A stretch of DNA of 64,000 nt. Origin: Laccaria trichodermophora. Lineage: Eukaryota; Basidiomycota; Agaricomycetes; Agaricales; Hydnangiaceae. The stretch covers positions 124,001-188,000 of the forward strand of contig JACTVC010000026.1 in assembly GCA_018417955.1 (NCBI GenBank), read 5' to 3'. Under the pieces are notes generated by a model, which was given only the letters and a program-made list of their open reading frames with translations, was not told the origin of the DNA and did no database searches. Shown here piece by piece: positions 31,791 through 43,995 of this stretch. Position 1 is the first letter of the stretch. Each line of letters starts with the position of its first letter. The position numbers were made by a program, and so were the translations under genes.

Positions 31791-32739
31791 TAGCACGAAC
31801 CACCGGAAAGAAGAATGATTTAAACGCTCCTTCCCGCATGCTCCTTCCTCGCAGCTTCATCCTCCTCTTTCCCCACAGCAGCTAGCACGAGCTAAACCAC
31901 ACTGTGGGCCGATCGACTGGAAATGGGGTGGAAGGAGGACGAGAGTGGAATTTGGGCTTGTGGCTTAAGGGGGGGCGCGTTAATGCGGATTGACTCTGGG
32001 AAGCAAAGGGATCGAAACAACGAGGAAAAGCCAGGAAGAAGGGGGAACAGGATCGGAGAACACAAGTTGATACTACGGGTCAATCGTCTTTCGGCCCTCG
32101 CCGTTTCTGAGCTGGGAGAGGGGAAGAGAAGGACGTTGGTGTTTGAGAAGAGGGGAAAGTTCTGCTGGGTTATCACAGGCTGTGGAGGCTGCTCTGGGTG
32201 TGGAAGGGAGTACGAATCAGCGGAAGAAGGCTGAGAAAGTGGGAGTGCATTCTCCCCCCTCCGACCCACATCCGCTTTAACTCATCTTCGACTCACCACT
32301 CCTCTACCTTCCAAGTCCCCCAAAAGATGTCCAAGACCGTCCTACCTCCCTCGCTGGCTTCAGCTTGATCGTTGCTGCTGGAAGTCCAAAGCTACCGTAC
32401 ACCATTCCCTTTCGTAAAAGAAAGCCTTTTGCACTGAAGGTACATGTAGGTGACTCATTCGCTTCGCTGAGTCTCGTTGCTGACTCGCTATAGGCTATAG
32501 GCTACCACTATGCCCATAATCGATTAAAGCTTTCTAAAATCCACCACCTTCAGAAAAACAATCCGACCCGGCCATTCCTAAGAGCAGACCCCTGGTTCCC
32601 ACTCTTGGTTTTTTGACTTGGATGCGATGGCGACCACCATATAAAGCAATCGCAAGCTCACGAATCGACCTGTGGGCGATTGTCGGAAGGTACTTCCAGC
32701 ATTGGCTAGTTGAACGGTCATCGTCCACATTGACACCTC

Positions 32740-33060
32740 ACGTCAGGTACTAAACACTGCATCTTTCAAGACTCAGTCAGCAACGGCTTCAATCCTCCTT
32801 TCCGAAGCCAGTACATGCATCGAGCGCCAGCTACCCTCCTCGACCCCCCTTTTTCGCAAGATTAGTTTTAGATACGACGAAAAAACCATGACAAACTCTC
32901 GTTGAAGGTTACTCAGCCACCTCTGGTGTACTTCGTCAGTTTGTGGTTCATCTTGTCACCCCATCCAATCCCAATCTTTGTCACCTCAAAAAGGGAACAC
33001 CATCTTGGGCCCCCGTGTCTTGCCGTCCAAGAGGAGGCCGATAACAATGCACCAAGCTCA
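32740..33060 (+). repeat. Single 320-bp unit of the R1 tandem family
   Basis: Landmarks 'cacctcacgtcaggta', 'tttcaagactcag', 'aatcctcctttccgaagcc' and 'gaggaggcc' are in the order seen in the arrays at 39.6 and 46.5 kb. It is followed (33,060-33,480) by R2-like sequence ('caccgaatggcgtccgcc'). Confidence 0.75.
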
Positions 33061-33481
33061 AACCCCCAAACATCCACATACTTCACCGAATGGCGTCCGC
33101 CTGCACTTAGCCCTCGGCACGATCTTCTTTCTTGTGGAAGGGAGGCGAAAGATCGGTTCATCAGGCTGAGAAAGTGGGAACTCATTCTCTCCCGTCCTTT
33201 GACTCAGTCCCCTTCAACTCGTCTTCGACCCACCAGTCCTCCAGCACCTCGCAGCACAGCGCAACCCCCAAGTTTCCAAAGGATGTACGAGCCCTCGCTG
33301 GAATGATACCTCCTCCCAGCTGGCCTCAACACGATCGTTGCTGTTACTGGAGTCCAAGTCACACACCATTCCCTTTCGTAAAAGAAAGCCTTCCGCACTA
33401 AAGGTACGTGCAGGTGACTAATTCACTGGGTCTCGTTGCTCAGTGCTACCACTATGGCACGTGCCAGTGCTGAAGACTGAT

Positions 33482-33504
33482 AAAAATAGACCAAAACACG
33501 CGTT
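33482..33504 (+). repeat. 23-bp relic of the NLR promoter
   Basis: Exact match to 22753-22775, the TATA region of the NLR gene, lying immediately left of segmental copy 2. No NLR coding sequence follows. Confidence 0.7.
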
Positions 33505-33921
33505 GTCGGGCTGATTAAATGTATCCATCTCAGGTATTTAAAAGTTCACTTCTTATAGAATAACAAGATTGTCATTGGCTTGATTTTATGAAGATGTTCA
33601 CCTAGTCGAACAGTGAAGAATTTTCGAAATCAGGCAATAGAATAAGCAGTAACGACAAAGCAACGTGAGACGTCTACGTCTGACGATGGCGATAGATTCA
33701 ATGTGCTTGGACAGGCGCAGACCCCGGGAATGGCTCAAAAGCCTTTCGGGTAAATTGACCTGAAAACCAACAAATCTTCTACTGGTTTCGGATAAAATGT
33801 GGAAATATAGTATGCGTCTGGTAAACACAAGTGAAGCAGTGGGATTGGAGATAAAGTGGTGAGATTGGAGATGGCTGAAAGACATAAGAGCGGTATGATT
33901 CTTAGCAGAGCCTGGCATGCC

Positions 33922-35353
33922 CTAGTAGGCAGTGGTGGAAAAAATCAGAATTAAAGAGCAAATATTACAACAGATAAGCACCTGCCACTTACCATCATAG
34001 ACGACTAGTGGACCGATTCAATCAATGTCAAGTCAGCAAAGATTTAAAAATAGAGTAGACTCACAGCCCTTTCTACCAGCGGAATTCATCGCCATGTATC
34101 CACTATAGGAAATGGCTACAAAAAAGCATGAGAATCATTTTTGTACTGCTTAGAAGATACTTACTTGAATCAACAAAGTGGTTTGTCGTTTCGACGCCGT
34201 TTGTATACAGAATTTCGTTCGTAGCGAAGGGGAGCCAGTGTGTATTGATCGGATCCTGGTCTGAAAGAAGCATAAGAGTGCCAGTGTTTTCAATAAACAA
34301 TAACTTTACTCACTCCATTCCACCAAGCCTACAAGCATTTTATTGAAGGTTGGGTCTCGCACTACCCGATCCGGAACGTTCTTCTGCTTTTTCTCGGCCT
34401 TCTCTTGGCTACAAACAAGAGTTATAGGCTCATCTTCCACATGTCCCGGATAGACCTGTTCTCGGAAAGATATGTGGTCTTTATCATTCATCGGCACCTC
34501 GCCGTCCATATCCCCGAACAGTTGAATCTTGCGATGAGCGATGCCCTCAGCTTTTACGATCTGCGACCTCAGAGAGGACACCGTTTGTGGTGGTGTGATA
34601 GAGAGCGTGTCAATGCGACCCAAGGATGAATCGTCCGGGTCAAAAGATGTTTTGGAAGTCATTGCTCCTTCTTCCTCGTATAGCCGGTAGTAAACTGATT
34701 GATAATAATGAGTAACGCGAGAAATGATAAAATTCCCGTTCACACCATAACGAGGCTCGGGCGTCACAGCTTCAGGGAGACCCGTTGATTGCGCCGTGCT
34801 CGCTGACCGCTTCTCAGCATCTTCCGCTCCAACTACTAGAGCCATGGGGTCATCCTCAGATATCCTCCGGCCAAAAGGCTCCTTGAGAGCCAATCGAAAG
34901 GAATCCGTAACAGCGGTCTGACTTGAAATCGATTCGAAGAGTACGGAATTTGTAGCTCCTGAAAATCCCTCGATCTTGCAGAGATGCTTTTTGATGGATA
35001 AAGCGGCACGTGGGGGAGCGACGAGTTTCAAAAGAGTGCGACTGATGAATAGGTTGTTTGCGTAGATCGGGTTGTTCGTTGCGATTGGACTGTCTTTGGT
35101 GAATAGGCGATAGTATACTGATTCAGCAGAATAATTTTTATGAGAATCGGAACAAGACTTCGTAGAGGGCGACGCAACTGTAACGAGGACCGCTCGTGTC
35201 AGGATTTTCAATCTGTGTGATGCGTCAGTATGCCTAGTTTTCTGACGAGAACGAGTCTGCGCCAGGACTTACCGTTCCACCCCGCCCGTCTGATGAGCCT
35301 TGCCCAGATGAAGGCGCGGATCTTCCATCGGATCCAGCTGCAAATGGGGCCAT
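33922..35353 (-). CDS. Tandem-Ubl family protein, copy F (intact, 365 aa)
   Basis: Exons: 35353-35273, 35212-35179, 35117-34746, 34694-34314, 34260-34165, 34115-34065, 34004-33922. The phase pattern is that of copies D and E. N-terminus MAPFAAGSDGRSAPSSG; module 1 (YYRLFTKDSPI…SIKKHLCKIEG) and module 2 (VYYRLYEEEGAMTSKTSF…QLFGDMDGEV) are both complete. The tail carries THWLPFATNEILYTNGVETT and YSGYMAMNSAGRKG. The intron between the modules (34745-34695) is 51 nt, a multiple of three and free of stops, so retaining it would give a longer in-frame protein of the same build. Function unknown. Confidence 0.8.
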
Positions 35354-36099
35354 TCAAAGAGCTATCTTCAACGGTAATTGGTGTGAGCGGAAGAGTGGCA
35401 GCGGGCGCTTAATTACTAGGCACATCTGTATATGACCCGTGCTGTGCAAACATGATTAGATTATCAGAACTTACCTATACTTAATCGCCCCATGATCAGA
35501 AGCCCTTTGATATTGCTCACCATGCTTGAGTACCATCCAGTGAATAAGTAGGTATCGGAGGGTGCTTTCGTCACTAGCAAAAAAGTCTGAGCCGCGTCAC
35601 CTCTCCGCTCCGATACGCTCCATGAGCATGGACAAAGCCATACAACAATAGCGAGAACCGCACTACGAGATTGGAGGATTCAAAGTGAAGGAGTAGATGA
35701 AGTCGGTCGCAGTTAGCTGTCAAGTTGTGTAGGAAAAACAGTTTTCTTATTGATTCATGTTTGTCAAAAAGACTCTTCCACGCAGGAGTTCTCGTTTCTC
35801 AATCTCTGTGTTTTCAGGCGGTTCCGGCCCAGCCATTCTCTGTTCCCTTGATGAAGAGCTAGCCCCGGGTCATCTCGACAATTCCTGCCCATCTACCCGT
35901 CCCTCAGTCCGAGATTGTCGGACCTCAAACAAGTATCGAGGCGAATTCATGCAGCAAAGATTTGATCCGCGCCCATTGCAGGTCGAGGTTGGGCTGCTCA
36001 TTCTCTATGAATTCGAACACTGTCTGGCTTAAAAACACCTCTTGTGTGAAGCTGACCGCAATAAATGTGGACTTCAGCTTGAACGTTTGAACGGCGACG

Positions 36100-36890
36100 T
36101 CACTGACGAGTCTTCTGCGAAAGGTGGCGATATTGAATATGTCTAATGCACGCCGGTGATCCGTCTATACAAAGAAAAGCAAGTTGATACATGTCAGATA
36201 TCTTCGAAAAACGAAAGCCAGCCTGGAGAAAAGTCCGGATTCGGTTCTCAAAGAAGGGTGGAAAGTCTGAATGACAATTCCTCCCACTCCACGCGGTCAC
36301 GTTTTGAAATGCTTGGATCTGGCACTGGGTCTCCCTGCACATCGCCTTTTTCCTCTTGGCTATAAACGATTTTTATGGGGTCATGCCCGTAGTTGGAACG
36401 AAGAGGAAACGTTACCTACGTGTGGTAGCTCCAACCAAACGCAACTCTCTAGCCAACGCCGGCTTGACCATCTGTCCTGCGTCGATGCTTCCTTCCGATT
36501 TTCCATAATTGAAAAGGATGTCTAAGTGCGCATATACGTAGCCAGAGTAATTCGGCCAAGGTTTGAGCGAAGGACCTTCATGACGAAGCGAATGACTTGT
36601 CGGCCCTATGAGTTGAGTGAGGGCTAGGCACGACGAGTTGAAGGTGAAGAACGAACCTTGTCCCTAGCCTGGTGTGGATGGCCTTATCCGGCCGTTTCTT
36701 GAATATGCCAAGTACGAAAGGGGCACCTCTGGGATTTCCTTTGCCACGATAGAAATTCCGCTCTTTCGCCAGTTCCATTAAATCCACGCTTTACAAACGG
36801 ACCTACATTAATAAGTCGGAGGCAGAACAAAACGCACAACTCACGTATATGCCCAGACTAAACAGCGGAGACCTAAAGCCACCCCGCCGC
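36100..36890 (-). pseudogene. Decayed multi-exon gene, copy 2
   Basis: Counterpart of 29,040-30,060. Frames: IGSGGGGVALGLRCLVWAYT (about 36,910-36,850, then GTGAGT), ELAKERNFYRGKGNPRG (about 36,770), and DPIKIVYSQEEKGDVQGD (about 36,390-36,330). Frames do not join; exon borders with good donors suggest it was once spliced. Confidence 0.5.
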
Positions 36891-37680
36891 CGCCGCTACC
36901 AATTTGTTCGAAAAATATCCGCCCACCGCATGTGGCAGCCTGGGGATATGGAATGACGGATAGAGGGCCTGGACGAGATCGGGTCCATGCGTAGTGCGTG
37001 GAGTTCAGAAACGCGTGTCGACGAAACCTAAGCGGATGTAGAATGCGTAAAAAATGCCTCAACTCCTAAGGAAATATCAGGAAAAAAAAATTCCCGGCCT
37101 TACTTTCATGGTCGTGTTCGGAGACGTGTATTTTCCCATAAATACAGCTCCAAAGTTGAACTGATACTATGAATTAGGGATTGGGAAACGCGCGGATATT
37201 TTTGATAGGTCTCCCGAAGGTGAGGGAGAAGCGATGATCGATGAAATCGATGACGTTTAGCTGGTAGGTAGGAAATTAGAATCTTAGTGGAGGTATTCTC
37301 GCAGGACATTGAAGAGCCACTTTTCGGCTCACGTAAAAAGCGCGCGTGGTTCGCGGACACCCGGGTGATTTTTTCAAGCAATGTTGAACAGTACAGGTCA
37401 AGATAGTTGAATTCCGAAGCAGGCGAGAGGCGCGATGCATGAGCTATGGCTGGTGCGAAACCACGATAAGTACGCCTAGAAGGAGTCATGCGATGTTTGC
37501 AGAGAAAAGGTCATTGCTGATACAACGGATATAGAGCAGCGTTACTCTATTGCCGTTCCGAATGTACATTGAAGAAGCAGGTGAACTGAGATTGCACGTT
37601 TGGGAGCGTGCAACGGCGCGTCGGAGAAGGAGGAGAAGAGTTTGTTGTTTGTTGTTTGGTAGAAATTATCATGCTTCCAA

Positions 37681-38530
37681 GTCTCTTCCTTGAGCCCCGC
37701 CCACCAATACACCACTTCACCCCGACCTGCAGCACGCGACCCCATTGACAACTCGACCATCGGCATCGGGCACTCTAAGCGGCTCAACTTTCGCTCAACC
37801 CACTATCATGCTTCCGGCACACAAGCATGCTCAGCATATCCACTCGGTCCCTCCACGCGAGAAGAGCACATCCACCTTGAGCTTGAAGCTTGATAATCGA
37901 CCATATGTTGTGGGTTCATGGTATGCAAATGGTACGCTGCACCCATAGTATGTTTCAACATTCAGAATGCTTCAACTCCACACAGGGAGACCGCATTTTA
38001 CCCAGGCAAGAGCCGAGCCTTAGCATGGCTGATTGCTCGGGTGGCCCATCGTCGCCTAGTCATGCACACCGTCGGACCATGAGGGAGGACGAGCTCGGAA
38101 AGATGCGGCGGTCTCCAAAGCGAGATCGGGAGTTCGTAATGACGAGGAAGACGACGCCGGGATCTATCTAACACTTCGCGGGAAGCCTCAGATCACGCGC
38201 AGAAGGGCTCGAGAAAGTCGTAATGTCCATGCTCGACTCAGTAAACCCTCCGATCCAGCCGGTTGACGACGACTATACCCAAGCTCAATGCCTCCAAGCA
38301 TCGGCACGATCTTCTTCGGTGTGGTGTGGAAGGGAGTACGAACCAGCGGAAAGAAGAAATGATTCAAACCCCTCTTCCTTCCCGCACGGAGACAATCCTC
38401 CTCCTCCCTCACACATTCACTCTCCTCTCTCCTCCTCCTCTCTCACAGCTTCATCCTCCTCTTTCTCTCTGGGGACCAACTGGCAATGGGGTGAGATTAT
38501 GGGGTGGGAGTTGAGATTCGGGCTTTTGGT
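37681..38530 (+). pseudogene. R2 module, copy 2
   Basis: Same blocks as copy 1: …PTIMLPAHKHAQHIHSVPPRE… (37,795-37,865), DHMLWVHG followed by a GTATGC donor, DCSGGPSSPSHAHRRTMRED (38,030-38,090) and …DARNDEEDD-like sequence. Frameshifts separate them. Confidence 0.6.
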
Positions 38531-39649
38531 GTAAGGGGGAGCGGGTCAATGCGGATTGACTAGGGGAAGAAAAGGGATTGAAATGGCGAGGAAAAGCCAG
38601 GAAGAAAGGGGGAACCAAACAGGATCGAGGAACACGAGATTTTATTTGGAATTTCGCTGCTGCTGAGCTGGGCGAGGGGAAGTTGGTGTTAGAAGACAGG
38701 AGAAACATTCTGCAGGGTGTGGAAAAGGGAGTACGAATCAGCGGAAGAATGGAGTTCAGGCTGAGAAAGTGGGAGCGCATTTCTCTCCCGTCCGTCATCT
38801 TCGACATCGCCACTCCTCTAACCTCCAAGTCCCCAAAAGAAGTTCGAGACCCACCCTTCTTCCCTCGCTGGAGCGATACCTCCTTCTAGCTAGCCTCAGC
38901 TTGATCGTTGCTGCTGCTGCTGGAGTACAAAACTACACACCATTCCCATCATTCTCTTTTGTCCTCCGACCCACGTCCCCTTTAACCCACCACTCCTCTA
39001 GCACGGCGCAACCTCCAAGTCCCGAGACTCGCTAGAATAAATACCTCCTCCTAGCTGGCCTCAGCTGATCGTTGCCGCTGCTGGAAGTCCAAAGCTACTG
39101 TACACTATTCCATCTCGTAAAAGAAAGCCTTCGTCGCATGAAAGGTACGTGTAGTGTGACTCATTCAGTGACTCTCGTTGCTGACTCGCTATAGGCTCCA
39201 GACCGCCATTCGACCATCTTTTCATCAGACACCCACCCCATCGTGCAATGTATTTCCGCATTCATCGTTTCCATACACCTGCGCCTGGTGTTGGCGTTGA
39301 AGATCTTCAACTCCGCAGGGAGACAGGCTACACCAAGGTGGGGACGACGCGGGGACGTTCTACAGTGCAATATAACACCTCAACAGGCCCAAGGACGCGA
39401 CAGTGGCTTTCGCGGAAAAAGAGTTGCTGATGCTGAGAGGGGAATTTGGTCAGGATGTCTATTGGAAGTGGCGTAAATGGATGCGACGACCACCGTACAA
39501 ATCAATGGCTAGCTCACGAATCAACCAATGAATTATCGGAAGGGCGATGTGGAGATGTTTTGGTGCTTCCTGCATTCGCAAGTAGCGTTCTGGCTAGTTG
39601 AACGGTCGTCGTCCGCATTGACACCTCACGCGCACGCCTGGTAAACACC

Positions 39650-40910
39650 GGCGTTTTTCAAGACTCAGCAAAGGCTTCAATGCTCCTTTACGAAGCCAGT
39701 ACATGAAAGGAGAGAGAGTTTGTGTCATCTACCCTCCTCGACCCCCTTTTCCTGCCTTTGTCGCAAGAAACTTCGAGGATACGACGAAAAGACAAATTCC
39801 CGTTCGAGGTTGCACAGCCACAGCTCCGATGATTTGTGGTTCTCCTAGTCACCCCCATCCAGTCCCAATCTTTGTCTCCTTAGGAAAAAGGGAACACCAT
39901 CCCCCGCGCCTCGACATGCAAGAAGAGGGAGGTCGTGCACGTCAAGGTTGGCCACGCCACGCCACGTCAGATAAACACGGGCATCTTTCAAGGCTCAGCA
40001 ATGGCCTCAATCCTCCTTTCTGATGCCAGTTGCGTCATCTACTATCCCTGGTCCCCCTTCCTTCCTTCGCCGCAAGAAGCTTCGAGGATACGATGAAAGG
40101 ACAAATTCCTGTTTGAGGCGGCACAGCCACAGCTCCGATGCACTTCTTCGGTTTGTGGTTCTCCTAGTCGTCCCCATCCAATCTCAATCTTTGCCTCCTT
40201 TGAAGGAAAAACGGAACACTATCCCGGGCCCCCGTGTAAGAGGAGGCCGTGCACGTTCATGTTGACACCTCACGTCAGGTACTAAACACCGGCATCTTTC
40301 AAGATTCAGCAAACTTGGGCCTCAATCCTCCTTTCCTTCCGAAGCCAGTACGAATCGAGAAAGAGTTTGTGTCATCTATCCTCCTCGACCCCCTTTTCCT
40401 TCCTTTGTCCCAAGAAAAGACAAGTTCCTGTCTGAGGTTGCACAGCCACAGCTCCGATGCAGTTCTTCGGTTCTGTGGTTCTCCTGGTCACCTCATCCAA
40501 CCTCAATCTTTGCGTCCTTTGAACGGAAAATGGAACACCATAACGGGCCCCTGTTTCTCGACATGCAAGAAGAGGCCATGCACGTCAATGTTGAACGTTG
40601 ACAGCCCATGTCAGGCATTTTTTACAACTCAGCAAAGGCTTCAATCCTCCTTTCCGATGCCACTACATGAATCGAGAAAGATCTTGTGTCATCTGCCCTC
40701 CTCGACCACCCCCCCTTGTCGCAAGAGACTTTGAGGATACGATGAAAAGACAAATTCCTGTTCGAGGTTTCACAGCCACAGCTCCGATGCACTTCTTCGG
40801 TTCTCTCAGTCACCCCATCCAACCTCAATCTTTGCATCCTTTGAAGGAAAAACGGAACACCATCCCCCTTGACTCGACATGCAAGAGGAGGCCGTGCACG
40901 TCGATGCTTG
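39650..40910 (+). repeat. Array of about four tandem R1 units (about 317-325 bp each)
   Basis: The 'gacatgcaagagaggcc…gcacgtcaatg' landmark recurs near 39,911, 40,233, 40,558 and 40,875. Each unit holds 'cgaggatacgatgaaaagacaaattcc', 'ttgcacagccacagctccgatgc' and 'ggaaaaacggaacacc'. Units differ from each other by about 10 percent by eye. No reading frame is conserved across units. Confidence 0.85.
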
Positions 40911-41200
40911 CCTTGTGGCTGGTCTGATGTCTGGGGCTCAAATGCAATCCACGTAGTAGATTCGGAGTGGCTGCAGGCAGAGACCAATTCGTCTCCTGCT
41001 TCCAAGAGTATCACGCATTTGTGTTGGAGGTTTTTTTGGTTGAACGAGCGAGGGTTCATCCTCAGGCTGTGCATGGCGAGTTTGGACAACATGGTTATCA
41101 TCGGACAGATTTCTCAACACTTTCTTACTATAGGTATTCTGCAAGACTTGCAGTGCGCAATACATCTTTGACACCACCGCAAGCTCAGAGTCCTATTTCT
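40911..41200 (+). repeat. Terminal part of R1 following the array
   Basis: 'gtggctggtctgatgtctggggctcaaatgc' and 'gagtttggacaacatggttatc' recur in order at 47,758-48,000 and, more diverged, at 16,000-16,260. This segment always closes an R1 array, so it marks the 3' end of the repeat family. Confidence 0.75.
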
Positions 41201-41321
41201 ATCACTTTTGACATTAATTAAATCATGTCGAAAAGTCCATACAATTATTAGTGGGTAATTCGAAAATGTGACAAGACTGGTTGAACAGAGCTTTCAAGAG
41301 AACGAGGTACAGAGAATACAA

Positions 41322-43995
41322 TCACAAGTTTGAAAATGCATATGCCAGGATTCTTTCATCGTCCTCCTTCCGGATCTTAAGGTCATTGTAAGTTCTTCCG
41401 TCTTTTAATTCTGGGTGGAGGTTCCACTTCGGATAGGCAGTCTCCCCATCTCGACCTCCCCAGTCAAAGTCAACAAGTAGGACCCATTCGCCATCCTCGA
41501 CAATTATGTTTGTATCTCTCAGGTCTCCATGAACCAGATCTTCCCCATGAAACTTGTTTAGGACTTCCTTCAACTCCTTGTACCAGCGTGGGTGCTTGAC
41601 ATGGTCCTTCGGAATCATCCGCAGCGGCTCAGCTGTTGAAATATAATCCATGGCGACACCAAACCAACCCCCAGGGAGACGTTCAAACGCGAGAAGCTGA
41701 GGTGCGCGACCAAGCTTCGCACACAGTGCATGCAGCTCAGCACAATATCGGCGGGTGAACTTGATTACGACGAGTGTGGCAGTAGAAGTTGACGCCAAGA
41801 AAAGAAGTCTAGAAGGATCTGCGTAAGTGTCGTCGTCATGGATTTGAAAGTCAAGGTAGCCATGTTCTGGGTCATCTGTATCCGAATATTTGCGAAGACT
41901 GGAAACCGCAGGAAGTCGCCAGTTCATTGAAGGAATCAGAGGGGGCGGATTTGCAAGAGTGAGTCGGACGTCTTCGAAGATCCGCATATCGAGAACAGAA
42001 GCAGCGGCAAACGCGCGGTAGAGGCTGGTGCGGTCAGTCAAGTCCGACGCCGAACGAAGACATGACAGGGTGGGGGTGAGACTGATGAGCCGATATTGGT
42101 GGCCGAGAAGAATGATTGCATAGAAAGTCACTTGGTCGCCTGGAAGATATGGTTCTCAGCGATAATGTTAGGCGACCGTTGGAGTTCTGCACTCACCAAT
42201 GACAGTGATGCCGAGGCAAGGCACCCTCCATCGACCAATGAATTGGGGTCCGTGCGCGGATGCAATATTGAGCTGGGCGAAGTAGGCAGTGGCTTCAATA
42301 TGCGGAATTGAAGTGATTCCGGTAATTTTATCCTTGAATTCGGTAATCGTTCCAGCGGATCGGTGAGCCACAATGTTATGTCCGTCCGTCCTAAAGCTGC
42401 AGAATGACTCCGCATGAAGTGGCATGAATACAGGCGCGTCCTCTTTGCGGCATGAGAAAATCGCATTCAGCAGGGGAAGCCCTTCGTCTCGTCGAACGTC
42501 TTCGCTTACAAAGAACTCGGCCATCTTGTCAGCAAAGTCATCAACGGCAGCCTCAAGAGCAGGGAAATCTATCTTCGACAGAGAAGGAACATCCTCGAGT
42601 CCGTTGTATATATCAAGGAAGTGGCCGAAGCCGGAATAGAGCAGTGGTGCAGGTGGTACGTTTGAATCTGCCGATGGACGGTCGTCGAGGATCCTTTCAG
42701 AGGCATTTCTCTGCAGATTCTCATAAAAGATGGTTTTTGACGCGTCAGAAGGGGCCATGGTGATCAGTTTTGCCTTCTTCGCTTGCTCGAAAACATCAAG
42801 TTCAAGCACGGCGCCTGCCTTTCGCTTCTGACGGTCTGATTCTGATTGGTTTGAAAGTCGGAATGAGAAGCGTAAAACCAGGGAGAGCGATGGTGAGACA
42901 TGGAAATGAGAGGACATTGTAATTTGGCGTAGTGAGGAATCAACCCAGACCAGCAACGAGACCCATTTGAGATATGTGAGGAGGGAGATGGGAAGGAGGA
43001 AAGATGAACGAAGAAAGCATGGCATCAGGGAGGAACAGTACAAATTGCAAATGTGGAGAAGGGATCAGTGGTAGGTGGACGGATGATAGAGAGATGGCGA
43101 GACAATGAGGGAATGCGCGAAGGAAGAGATGGTTCCGAGGGGTGATCGATGTAAGCCGAGACGCAGAGATGAACATGTGATGGCGAGCAACAGGGAGAAT
43201 GGAGAAGATGATGATGTATTGCGAGTAGGAAAGACGGGCGGCCAAAGGGGCGATGTAGAGAAGAGAGGAAAAGATAAACAATCCCCGCAGGGGTATGGAA
43301 AGAGAAGAATAAAACACAGAACGGGACAACGTGCGCGACAAGAACATCCGGAAAGCGGCGAGCGACGCAAGTTTTGTTTTGTGGTGAGCCGAGTACATGA
43401 AGTGCACAACGACGAGGGAAATTAGAAGGGAAATTTGACACAGGACCCTATCAGCGATATCCGGCTATAGCAAGGGACCGTCACTCACCAGCATCCGGTT
43501 TCCGTACAATAATATGAATATGATGGAGGGAAGGTTGGTCTGGGAAGACGGTTAAGACGCTGTCCGTAGGGTCGAGTTCTTCCCCGGAATTCCTAGCAGA
43601 CGCGACACGTTGGGGCAGCGTCTGTTTCGGTTTCGTATTGATAGAATTTCCTTCCTTGGGCTGGGACGACGGCGAGTAAGCCATATTGTCTGACGTCGCG
43701 AATCTTCCGTGTCACCCACCTTCCAGAGTATAAGGGCGTCGGCAAATGAACCCATATGTTGCCTCTCATGTATTTTCTCCTTTAGGTCGGCAACTAGGAA
43801 TGTCGCTTGGTGCCACAATGAATCTTTAACCTTCACTGGAAACGCCTCGTATTCGCCTTCGATGACGCAAAGTAACAGAAGACCGTCATTGCTGAGGTCC
43901 ATAGTCTCCTCCACCGGATGAGATGTGGGCAAGGGAAGAGGTGCTCCGCTTGGTGTGGATGATGTGTTGGGGTCAAATTTGAGTATGATGCACAT
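41322..43995 (-). CDS. Crinkler (CRN)-type protein with a kinase-like C-terminus, 636 aa
   Basis: Four exons join in frame: 43995-43720, 43660-43489, 42841-42197, 42139-41322. The N-terminal ~140 residues match the Crinkler header fold: LLLLCVIEGEYEAFPVKV, a helix (VADLKEKIHE), then ALILWK, and after the first intron ELDPTDSVLTVFP… and IHIIVRKP, which is the usual end of that ubiquitin-like domain. A basic stretch (DRQKRKAG) follows, then an unknown middle region. The C-terminus is a divergent protein-kinase fold: HGDLRDTN at 568-575 replaces the HRD loop and VDFDWGG at 587-593 replaces DFG, a variant frequent in fungal kinase-like proteins. Crinklers are known as nucleus-directed effectors in oomycetes and occur in many fungi. 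Intron 2 (43488-42842, 647 nt, C/T-rich on the coding strand) is unusually long. The tail could be a separate gene with its own promoter there. Confidence 0.8.

Larger units (their letters stand above)
26006..32740. repeat. Segmental duplication, copy 1
   Basis: The order of gene E (minus), a minus-strand pseudogene, and a plus-strand pseudogene module matches 33,520-39,640. Similarity begins at 'gacttgattttatg…gatgttcacctagtc' (about 26,045 and 33,575). The offset falls from about 7.5 kb to 6.9 kb along the pair because copy 1 holds an extra 412-bp element and an extra 306-bp tandem unit. Confidence 0.85.
33520..39640. repeat. Segmental duplication, copy 2
   Basis: Counterpart of 26,006-32,740: gene F, pseudogene remains at 36.1-36.9 kb and an R2 module at 37.7-38.5 kb in the same order and orientation. 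It lacks the 412-bp element and the extra 306-bp unit. Confidence 0.85.

Noticed and set aside
39650..41100. Chains of open frames in the R1 arrays (for example 40,249-40,734)
   Set aside because: No frame is conserved between repeat units, so they are chance openings in a repeat.
43105..43425. Arg/Glu-rich plus-strand frame of 106 codons
   Set aside because: Purine-rich complement of the pyrimidine-rich Crinkler intron; no other support.
42940..43441. Three overlapping minus-strand frames between Crinkler exons
   Set aside because: They are C/T-rich, lack motifs, and fall within an intron whose removal gives an exact in-frame join; kept only as a possible alternative promoter region.
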